A program made the position numbers and the translations under genes. From JBNKFQ01 sp050289385 (GTDB lineage: Bacteria > Pseudomonadota > Gammaproteobacteria > Pseudomonadales > Porticoccaceae), in the NCBI GenBank assembly GCA_050289385.1, contig JBNKFQ010000113.1, positions 1 to 7,926 on the forward strand: DNA of 7,926 nucleotides, in the 5' to 3' direction. Below, one piece after another: positions 1 to 6,326 of this stretch; the first letter of the stretch is position 1; every line of letters starts with the position of its first letter. The notes beneath the pieces were generated by a model that worked only from the letters and a program-made list of their open reading frames with translations, ran no database searches and had not been told where the DNA came from.

Positions 1-563
1 ATCACCGGCGCTTCGCTGGCCATATCCCTTAACTGCGCCACATCGTGCTCGGCAAAAGGGTCGTCGTCTGTTTTGCCCGTGGTACCACCCTCGGTGGCAT
101 ACAATCTGTCAATTGCAGACGACAGTTCCGAGCCAATTGCCACACAACGGGACACCGGCAATTCGGCTGCCATTTCGACCGCCCGCACCGGGTAATCCTG
201 CAAGGGGTCGGCCATCGCCAGAACAAGGCCCTCCGGATCTAACCTGACTGGCATAACCATATAATTTTTAAGAAATCTGGGGGACAGGGCTTCTGCCATC
301 AGGCCGGTATCGGGGAATTTGTCTTTATGAATCAAAGGCAGTTGATTCAGATCGGCCTGCGCCTCAGCCATGGTGGTTTCAGACACCATACCCAGACGCA
401 CCAGCAGCATACCCAATGATTCATCATCTTGTTGCTGTTCCAGCACACGCTTCGCACGTGCGAAGTCCATTTCCTTGATGCCCTTCCGTTCCAGTAACCA
501 GGCCTTTAAGCGCACGTCAAAACCGGTGTCCTCTGCGGTTGCGCTCTGTTCGTTCAACTCCAT
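1..563 (-). CDS. gspE: Type II secretion system ATPase GspE, N-terminal part (cut by left window edge)
   Basis: GspE is the cytoplasmic hexameric ATPase that powers pseudopilus assembly in the type II secretion system. It docks on the inner-membrane protein GspL through its N-terminal domain. The window shows 187 codons and two further bases, running open to the left edge. Residues about 50-160 look like the GspE/MshE N-terminal domain, with RLGMVSE, a run near LNQLPL, LSPRFLKN, VLAMADP and the AIDRLYA helix. The last visible residues, QLRDMASEAPV at 177-187, match the linker typical of GspE just before the ATPase core; PilB-type ATPases usually differ here. The Walker motifs and any zinc-binding module lie outside the window. 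The ATG is well fixed: an in-frame TGA directly precedes it, and AGGGAG (572-577 in complement) sits 8 nt upstream. No gspD or gspC lies upstream, which differs from the common C-D-E order. A terminator separates it from the S9 gene, so it probably has its own promoter. Confidence 0.88.
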   Translation of the reverse strand, partial: MELNEQSATAEDTGFDVRLKAWLLERKGIKEMDFARAKRVLEQQQDDESLGMLLVRLGMVSETTMAEAQADLNQLPLIHKDKFPDTGLMAEALSPRFLKNYMVMPVRLDPEGLVLAMADPLQDYPVRAVEMAAELPVSRCVAIGSELSSAIDRLYATEGGTTGKTDDDPFAEHDVAQLRDMASEAPV

Positions 564-630
564 TCAGAAAACTCCCTGATCAATCCTGGGGCAAAGGGGA
601 CTACCCTAACCCGAATTTATGACAAGGTGA

Positions 631-658
631 AGTATAGGGTATCTCAAGCAAATGCTTG
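631..658 (-). promoter_or_regulatory. Candidate gspE promoter -10 with overlapping palindrome
   Basis: On the minus strand TATACT (631-636) matches a sigma-70 -10 box 67 nt upstream of the gspE start codon. No convincing -35 box sits 16-18 nt before it. Instead the perfect inverted repeat CAAGCA-TT-TGCTTG (645-658) lies in the spacer and near the -35 position, where an activator or repressor could bind. The pair TACCCTA (602-608) and TAGGGTA (635-641) is a second, weaker dyad around the same -10. This is a guess from sequence shape; no regulator is identified. Confidence 0.25.
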
Positions 659-702
659 TAGTTTCTGGTTTTCAGACTGGTGGCAGAAAACAGCGCCCCG
701 TT

Positions 703-732
703 AAAAGCAGGCATTTCACGACAAATGCCCGC
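703..732 (-). terminator. Intrinsic terminator after the S9 gene pair
   Basis: Read on the minus strand, GCGGGCATTT and AAATGCCTGC form a 10-bp stem with a single G-U wobble and a 6-nt loop, followed directly by TTTT (703-706). The stem can extend by two weaker pairs at its base. It lies about 120 nt beyond the stop codon of the second complete S9 gene and before the candidate gspE promoter, so it should separate the two transcription units. The U tract is short, so termination may be partial. Confidence 0.7.
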
Positions 733-785
733 CTGATTGACCAATCACAGAAGTGTAGCGGGTTGGGCGGGCCGGGGCCATTACC

Positions 786-803
786 GGCGAGGCGCGCCTC
801 GCC
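786..803. repeat. Perfect 18-bp GC-rich palindrome
   Basis: The sequence GGCGAGGCGCGCCTCGCC is its own reverse complement with no spacer. It lies 51-68 nt downstream of the S9 gene stop codon at 854. In RNA it could fold into a strong hairpin with a few central bases unpaired, which might protect the 3' end of the mRNA. There is no T-run on either side, so it is not a standard intrinsic terminator. Its perfect symmetry would also suit a dimeric DNA-binding protein. Its role is unknown. Confidence 0.6.
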
Positions 804-853
804 ATGAACGCCGACAAGTCAACTGAACCCGTCATTATCACCTTGAAGGAGTA

Positions 854-3325
854 CTAGCTACGCGGATCCAGTGGAAAATTCTCCGGCGGTTCGACACCCA
901 TCACGTGTTCTACCAGATAGTCCCAGGCGCGCCGGGTAGCGTAACTGTTGGAGTTATGCCCCATATTGGGCAACATTAGCACGTCGAAGGTTTTATTGGC
1001 CTTTTGCAGCGCCTCCACCAACCGGAAAGTCATCGCCGCTGGCATCACATTGTCGAGCATGCCGTGAATCAACAACAATTTGCCGCGCAGGTTGTCGGCA
1101 AAATCCTCTAACTGCTTGCGGCCGTCCGCCTTCATTCCCAGCGAAGCAAAAATGCGGTAGTCGGCAATCGGGTTGATCGTAACACCCGCCTTGAAAAAAT
1201 CCGGGTGCAGAAACAATCCGGCCACGGAATGGGGAATGCTGCCAAACTCGCCAATGCCAACCCGGTCAAGATCGATATAGGAGTGGTGCTGAGCCAGTTG
1301 CTTGATACCGGCGACGCTGTCTTCTTTGTAGAACTTGTTCGGTACCATATGGTGAACCGGCATCACCGGATCCTGGTAGTCGTTGAATTTCTTATCGCGC
1401 AAGCGCTCGTGGCCACGGTGGTTAAACATCACCACAATAAAACCCAACTCGGCGTAAGACGCAGGTGAAAAATACATCCAGTTGCCGACAGGGCTGTTGC
1501 TGAAGGAACCAATCGGTACCGAGTAACCATAGGTGCAGTCCAGTACCGGATAGCTTTTGTCGGGCGAAAAATCCGAGGGCCGAAACACCACACCATAAAT
1601 ATCAGTTTCACCGTCTGCGGCCTTTACCAACACCGGCTCCGGCCACTGCCAGTTTTTTGGCAGATTGGATACATCGGCAGTCTCCACCGTCAACACTTCA
1701 CGGCCATTGCGGTCCAGCAATAACGTCACCGGCACCTGGTCGACTCGCGAGCGCGTAGTGACCACATATTCGGCGCCAGGAGAGACACCCATAACCCCAT
1801 CGTACCAGGATGAAATCCTGTCTCGCCCGTCACACACCACGTATTCGTGGTCGCTGGCCACCACTTCAGTAAGCTCTCCAGTGTCAATATTGACCCGGCA
1901 AATATCGCTGTAATAGGGATTACCACCTTTGTTTCGATCCGCGGTCTGGATAAACAACTCGCGCTGCTCGGAGTCAAAGTGCAACACACTGCGCACCACC
2001 CAGTCGCCACGTGTAACCGGGTTTTTCAGTTTCCCGGCCTTTAAATCGTACAAATAAAGATGCGACCAGCCGCTGCGTTCCGAAAACCAGATTACCTCAT
2101 CCGTTTCCGGCATCGGCACCAGCAGGGTTTTTATATGGGTTACGGGAATAAAGGTGATGGTGCTATCGGTGCGGTCCTCTATCACCGTTTTGACCTTACC
2201 CGTGTAGGTATCAAACTCCAGCAAGCGACCCACCTGGCCGTCCCGCTCCAGGTCAATAAAATAAGCGCGCCGACTGTCCCCGGCCCACCAGCCGCGAATG
2301 CCGGTAAAAAATCCGGCGTAGGGCGGGTACAGCACCGGACTTGGGCGGAATTCCGCTTTCCGGCTTTTCCCTGACGCCACCTCGATCGCGAAAAAGTCAT
2401 AGGCTTCGATATGTTCATCCTCGGGGAACGCTACCCGTCGATCGGGGTGCAAAATCCGTGGTCGCAAACTGCCGTCACTTGGCACGTGCTCCACTAATGG
2501 CGCCCCTACTTTGACTTTTCGGGTGTCAATAGCGACCGTAAACACACGCCTGGAATCAGGCGACCAGATCGCCTCCAGGCTTGCCTCTTCCTGACGACCA
2601 TACACCGTAGGTGTGCCAGCGTAGACGTAAAATTTTTCGCCGTCTGTCGTTAACGGACGCTCCTTGCCACTCTTCAGATCGCGCAGCCACAAGTTGTAAT
2701 CGCGTACAAACACCGCTTTTTTGCCATCCGGTGACACACCCCACTCTTTCGGATAGTCCTCTTTTTCACGACAACTATTGTTGCCCTGGTCATAAACCCA
2801 GTGTTTATCAAATGCAGCAAAACTTACTGTTCGTGGCGACAGAACAATATCGACATCGGTGAGCAGGAGATTATCGGCATCGACATTTTTACCAGACGCC
2901 CTCGCCAGGGTTCCAGCCAGCTTTTTATGATCAAAGGCGGAACGGTTGCTACCATCTTTGGCATTTACCAATCGATATTGTTTACCCGTTTTTGTCTCCC
3001 GCACATACCAAAAATCCTGGTTGCTGATCCAGGTGGGGAAAACGGTGGTGTTCAGCGCCAGTTTGTCACCGTAAATCCCTTTTAATATTGATTCAGCGCG
3101 CTGATAGCGAGCACCGATATCGGGATCGTGACGCGGCCCATCACCACACATTTGTGGCTTCGCTTTGGAGGCTTGTGCCTCATTCAGCAACAACGTACTG
3201 GCGGAGCCGGCTGCCAACAAAGTGCCAGCAGATCCTTGCATGAAGCGCCGCCGCGACAGTATTGGCTCAGCCGACGACGTCATTGGTTGCTCCCTGGCTT
3301 GCTCAATCTCATTTTTACCTGTCAT
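854..3325 (-). CDS. Tat-exported S9-family (DPP-IV-like) protein with degenerate nucleophile elbow, copy A
   Basis: This is an 823-residue protein built like a bacterial dipeptidyl-peptidase-IV-type S9 peptidase. The N-terminus carries a Tat signal: SRRRFMQ at 24-30, a hydrophobic stretch and a likely AQA cleavage site after residue 52, so it should be exported folded to the periplasm. The propeller domain (about 100-520) has WGVSPDGKK, WSPDSRR (254-260), DRRVAFP (295-301) and WFSERSGWSHLYLYD (from 413). The alpha/beta-hydrolase domain (about 580-820) keeps a Tyr at the oxyanion position (Tyr599), Asp758 in HGMLDNV and His790 in PNMGH. The elbow that should read G-x-S-x-G is replaced by GEFGSIPH at 692-699, with Gly695 in the Ser column and Ser696 beside it. 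Serine-peptidase activity is therefore doubtful. Start choice: the frame is open to an ATG at 3394 inside the upstream gene, but that ATG has no Shine-Dalgarno. The ATG at 3325 has TGGAGA 8-9 nt upstream and places the Tat motif normally. It lies 34 nt after the upstream paralogue and is probably in one operon with it. Confidence 0.9.
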   Translation of the reverse strand: MTGKNEIEQAREQPMTSSAEPILSRRRFMQGSAGTLLAAGSASTLLLNEAQASKAKPQMCGDGPRHDPDIGARYQRAESILKGIYGDKLALNTTVFPTWISNQDFWYVRETKTGKQYRLVNAKDGSNRSAFDHKKLAGTLARASGKNVDADNLLLTDVDIVLSPRTVSFAAFDKHWVYDQGNNSCREKEDYPKEWGVSPDGKKAVFVRDYNLWLRDLKSGKERPLTTDGEKFYVYAGTPTVYGRQEEASLEAIWSPDSRRVFTVAIDTRKVKVGAPLVEHVPSDGSLRPRILHPDRRVAFPEDEHIEAYDFFAIEVASGKSRKAEFRPSPVLYPPYAGFFTGIRGWWAGDSRRAYFIDLERDGQVGRLLEFDTYTGKVKTVIEDRTDSTITFIPVTHIKTLLVPMPETDEVIWFSERSGWSHLYLYDLKAGKLKNPVTRGDWVVRSVLHFDSEQRELFIQTADRNKGGNPYYSDICRVNIDTGELTEVVASDHEYVVCDGRDRISSWYDGVMGVSPGAEYVVTTRSRVDQVPVTLLLDRNGREVLTVETADVSNLPKNWQWPEPVLVKAADGETDIYGVVFRPSDFSPDKSYPVLDCTYGYSVPIGSFSNSPVGNWMYFSPASYAELGFIVVMFNHRGHERLRDKKFNDYQDPVMPVHHMVPNKFYKEDSVAGIKQLAQHHSYIDLDRVGIGEFGSIPHSVAGLFLHPDFFKAGVTINPIADYRIFASLGMKADGRKQLEDFADNLRGKLLLIHGMLDNVMPAAMTFRLVEALQKANKTFDVLMLPNMGHNSNSYATRRAWDYLVEHVMGVEPPENFPLDPRS

Positions 3326-3333
3326 TACCAATT

Positions 3334-3339
3334 TCTCCA
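3334..3339 (-). promoter_or_regulatory. Ribosome binding site that fixes the start of S9 copy A
   Basis: On the minus strand TGGAGA, with core GGAG at 3335-3338, lies 9 nt before the ATG at 3325-3323. The alternative in-frame ATG at 3394 would overlap the upstream gene by 35 nt and has no purine-rich motif before it. The site lies wholly in the 34-nt gap between the two genes, which fits translation of the second cistron of a shared mRNA. Confidence 0.7.
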
Positions 3340-3359
3340 AATCGTGAATATATCGATGA

Positions 3360-5930
3360 TCAGTGTTTTTTATTCTGTTTGGAAAGTTTGTCATACAACA
3401 GGTCGATGCGAGTGGTCAGATCAAAGTCCTTTGGCGGCTCGACTCCCAGAAGGTACTTCACCAGGTGATCCCATGAACGGCGGGTGGCGTAACCATTAGC
3501 ACTGTGTCCCATGGTCGGCAACATCAACATATCAAAAGTTTTGTTGGCTTTTTGCAAAGCCTCGACAAGCCGAAAAGTCATCGCCGCCGGCATCACGTTG
3601 TCCAGCATGCCGTGAATCAGCAACAATTTGCCGCGCAGGTTTTCGGCAAAATCTTCCAGCGGTTTTCGGTTGTCCTGGTCCGTTCCCATCGACGCGAAAA
3701 TACGGTAGTCGGCAATGGGATTAATACTGACACCAACCTTGTATAAATCTGAGTGTAAAAACAGCCCCGCCACGGCATGGGGTATGCTACCAAATTCTGC
3801 CGCGCCAACCCGGTCAATATCTACCCACGAATGGCGTGCGGCCAACTGTTTGATAGCGGCAACGCAATCCTCTTTATAAAATTTATTGGGCACCAGATGA
3901 TGCACTGGCATTACCGGGTCCTGGTAGTCATTGAATTTTTTGTCGCGCAAACGCTCGTGACCACGCTGATTGACGCTCACCACAATAAACCCCAACTCAG
4001 CATAGGCGGCTGGCGAAAAATATCGGCCGGACCCTACCGGGCTGTTGGTAAAGGAACCAATGGGCGCCGAGTAAGCGTATGTACAGTCCAACACCGGGTA
4101 ATTTTTGTCTGGAGAAAAATCGGATGGACGATAAACCACAGCGTAAATATCCGTTTTACCATCAGCTGCCTTTAACATGACCGGCTCAGGCCACTGCCAG
4201 TTTTTGGGCAGGCCGGAAATATCGGCGGTTTCCACAGTAAACAATTCGCGGCCGTTGCGATCCAGCAGCAGAGTTACCGGCACCTGATCCACCCGCGACC
4301 GGGTAGTAACAATATAGTTGGCATCGGGAGAAACACCAGTAGCGTCTTTTGACCATGTGATTCGATTGCGCTGGTCACAGACAACGTATTCATGGTCACT
4401 GGACAACACTTCGGTGAGTTCACCGGTGTCAATATTTACTCGACAGATATCGCTGTAGTAGGGGTTGCGCCCCGCTTTTTGTTTCGACCCGCTAAAGGCT
4501 TTTCTGTCCGCAGTCTGAATAAACAGTTCGCGGCGCTTGCTATCGAGATGCAAGACGCCACGCACGATCCAGTCGCCCTGAGTCACCGGGTTTTTCAGTT
4601 TGCCGGTTTTCAAATCGTAGAGGTACAGATGCGACCAGCCGCTGCGCTCCGAAAACCAGATCAACTCGTCCGTTTCCGGCATTGGCACCAGCATGGTTTT
4701 GATGTGGGACACAGGAATAAAAGTAAAAACGCTGTCGGTCCTGTCTTCGATAAGGGTTTTTACCTTGCCGGTGTGAGTGTCAAACTCCAGCAAACGCCCC
4801 ACCTTGCCACCGCGCTCCAGATCGATAAAGTAGGCGCGCCGACTGTCATTGGCCCACCAGCCGCGAATGCCGGTAAAGAAACCGGCATAAGGCGGATACA
4901 ACACCGGACTGGGACGAAAATCCGCTTTTTGAATTTCTCCCGATTCCACCTCAATTGCGAAGAAATCATAGGCTTCAATGTGCTCGTCTGCGGGAAAAGC
5001 CACCCGCCTGTCGGGGTGCAAAACCCGTGGTCGCAGACTGCCATCACTCGGCACATGCTCTACCAGAGGAGCACCCACTTTGACGTTTCGCGTGTCAATT
5101 GCAAAAGTAAACACGCGTCTGGAATCAGGCGACCATATTGCCTCCAGGCTGGGTGCTTCCTGGCGGCCGTATACTGTGGGTGTACCTGCGTAGACGTAGA
5201 ACTTTTCGCCGTCTTTGGTTAGCGGACTCTCTTTGCCGCTCTTCAGATCACGCAACCACAGGTTGTAGTCACGGACAAACACCGCTTTTTTGCCGTCCGG
5301 TGATACACCCCACTCTTTGGGATAAACCTTTTTTTCGCGGCAGCTTTGGTTGCCTTCATGATAATCCCAGCGCTTGCCATAAGCGGTGAAGCTGATAGTG
5401 CGCGGTGACAAGTTGATATCGACATCTGTTAATGGCAGATCATCCACGTCCACCTGTTCACCAGACGCTTTAGCCAATGCAAGAGCAAGTTTTTTGTGAT
5501 CAAAAGCCGAATTGTTAGAACCTGTTTTAGCGTTCACCAAACGATATTGTTTGCCGACCCAGGTTTCGCGCTCGTACCAAAAGTTATCGGTATCGCCAAT
5601 CCAGTTCGGATATATCGTGGTGTTCAGCACCATCGTTCTTGCAGAACCGCCCTGCGCCAGCACTTCAGCACGTCGATAGCGTGCTTCCATATCTTCCTGC
5701 ATTTGCCGGGCTTTACTACAAGTACTCTCGCTTGCGGCATTACCCGGTTGTGGCAAGGCAGCATTTGCCGAGCTGGCAAGCAACTGGCTTCCGGCACCTG
5801 CCATCAACAAGGTGCCAGCAGAATTTTGTAAAAAGTGTCTGCGGGTCAAGCCCGTATTCTGTTCGGTATGTTCAGTGCAATTTGTATTGGATAATCTTGA
5901 ATCATTATTGGATGAAGTTTTGTCAGACAT
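3360..5930 (-). CDS. Tat-exported S9-family (DPP-IV-like) protein with degenerate nucleophile elbow, copy B
   Basis: This 856-residue paralogue of the downstream gene is very similar to it from about residue 65 to the end; the N-terminal tails differ. It has a long polar leader (1-27), then the Tat motif LTRRHFLQ (28-35), a hydrophobic stretch and a likely ANA cleavage site after residue 57. The propeller landmarks match copy A. One difference is an extra eight residues, AFSGSKQK, in the loop just before the NPYYSD motif. In the hydrolase domain the catalytic-Asp loop HGMLDNV (Asp777) and PTMGH (His809) are kept. The elbow reads RVGAAEFGSIPH (707-718), with Gly714 where the nucleophilic Ser belongs and Ser715 next to it, so ordinary S9 peptidase activity is doubtful. 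The C-terminus has a lysine-rich tail not seen in copy A. AGGA at 5938-5941 (complement) lies 7 nt before the ATG, supporting this start. It is probably the first gene of a two-gene operon with copy A. Confidence 0.92.
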   Translation of the reverse strand: MSDKTSSNNDSRLSNTNCTEHTEQNTGLTRRHFLQNSAGTLLMAGAGSQLLASSANAALPQPGNAASESTCSKARQMQEDMEARYRRAEVLAQGGSARTMVLNTTIYPNWIGDTDNFWYERETWVGKQYRLVNAKTGSNNSAFDHKKLALALAKASGEQVDVDDLPLTDVDINLSPRTISFTAYGKRWDYHEGNQSCREKKVYPKEWGVSPDGKKAVFVRDYNLWLRDLKSGKESPLTKDGEKFYVYAGTPTVYGRQEAPSLEAIWSPDSRRVFTFAIDTRNVKVGAPLVEHVPSDGSLRPRVLHPDRRVAFPADEHIEAYDFFAIEVESGEIQKADFRPSPVLYPPYAGFFTGIRGWWANDSRRAYFIDLERGGKVGRLLEFDTHTGKVKTLIEDRTDSVFTFIPVSHIKTMLVPMPETDELIWFSERSGWSHLYLYDLKTGKLKNPVTQGDWIVRGVLHLDSKRRELFIQTADRKAFSGSKQKAGRNPYYSDICRVNIDTGELTEVLSSDHEYVVCDQRNRITWSKDATGVSPDANYIVTTRSRVDQVPVTLLLDRNGRELFTVETADISGLPKNWQWPEPVMLKAADGKTDIYAVVYRPSDFSPDKNYPVLDCTYAYSAPIGSFTNSPVGSGRYFSPAAYAELGFIVVSVNQRGHERLRDKKFNDYQDPVMPVHHLVPNKFYKEDCVAAIKQLAARHSWVDIDRVGAAEFGSIPHAVAGLFLHSDLYKVGVSINPIADYRIFASMGTDQDNRKPLEDFAENLRGKLLLIHGMLDNVMPAAMTFRLVEALQKANKTFDMLMLPTMGHSANGYATRRSWDHLVKYLLGVEPPKDFDLTTRIDLLYDKLSKQNKKH

Positions 5931-6010
5931 TTTTTGATCCTGTCATTATTTGATTTTTCTGGTAGCACCACCCGGAACCGCAATTAATTTTCAGGTGAAA
6001 AACCGAGTCG

Positions 6011-6034
6011 AAAAAAGATGCAATCACTTGCATC
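6011..6034 (-). terminator. Intrinsic terminator with T6 tract upstream of S9 copy B
   Basis: On the minus strand GATGCAA-GTGA-TTGCATC forms a perfect 7-bp stem with a 4-nt loop, followed at once by TTTTTT (6011-6016). This is a textbook shape for Rho-independent termination in the direction of the S9 genes; the opposite strand has no T-run. It ends 80 nt before the copy B start codon, so it either ends the copy C transcript or works as a leader attenuator. Confidence 0.75.
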
Positions 6035-6067
6035 CGGCTGTCCAAAAGGATTTGGCATCAGGGGGCG

Positions 6068-6093
6068 AAAAGGCGGCAACTAACCGAGCCGCC
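6068..6093 (-). terminator. Second terminator-like hairpin after S9 copy C
   Basis: On the minus strand GGCGGC and GCCGCC pair as a 6-bp all-GC stem with a 10-nt loop, followed by TTTT (6068-6071). It lies about 35 nt before the stronger terminator at 6011-6034, in the same direction. The loop is larger and the U-tract shorter, so it is weaker on its own. Together they form a tandem terminator arrangement. Confidence 0.5.
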
Positions 6094-6326
6094 CGAGTAA
6101 TCTGAAATAAATCAGCAAATGTTATGCCAAAACTTCAACCAATTGTTTTATAAGTATTTTTATGATTTTTAACTGTATAAATGCCTGGTACGCCATGAGT
6201 AACAGTCATCGCATGTTTAGATTTTGATACATATGCGTCTTGCTTTTAATACACAAACCAGAGCAGATGGCCATAAAGCACATCTGCCGATTTATGTTCA
6301 CCCTGATATTATCAATTATCTTCTGT

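Larger units (their letters stand above)
5931..6326 (-). other. 396-nt intergenic leader between S9 copies C and B
   Basis: I see no supported gene in this stretch. From the copy C side it holds a 7-bp hairpin without a U-tract (GCAGATG/CATCTGC, 6263-6287), an AT-rich block (about 6140-6185) with several poor -10-like strings, two terminator-like hairpins (6068-6093 and 6011-6034), and about 80 nt leading to the copy B start codon. No clear sigma-70 promoter is visible. If transcription of copy B starts in the AT-rich block, both hairpins would lie in its 5' leader and could act as attenuators. If it starts after 6011, they simply end the copy C transcript. Confidence 0.5.

Noticed and set aside
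4392..5222. 276-codon open frame on the plus strand inside S9 copy B
   Set aside because: It lies wholly antisense to a well-supported gene with clear domains. Its translation shows no recognisable motif, and similar antisense frames occur over the other copies because they share sequence.
6135..6209. 24-residue minus-strand frame MTVTHGVPGIYTVKN... as a leader peptide for copy B
   Set aside because: There is no Shine-Dalgarno before the ATG, no run of regulatory codons, and it ends about 40 nt before the first terminator-like hairpin, so nothing ties it to attenuation.
6263..6287. Hairpin GCAGATG/CATCTGC as the terminator of copy C
   Set aside because: The stem is only 7 bp with an 11-nt loop, and no T-run follows on either strand. 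The hairpins further downstream are better candidates.
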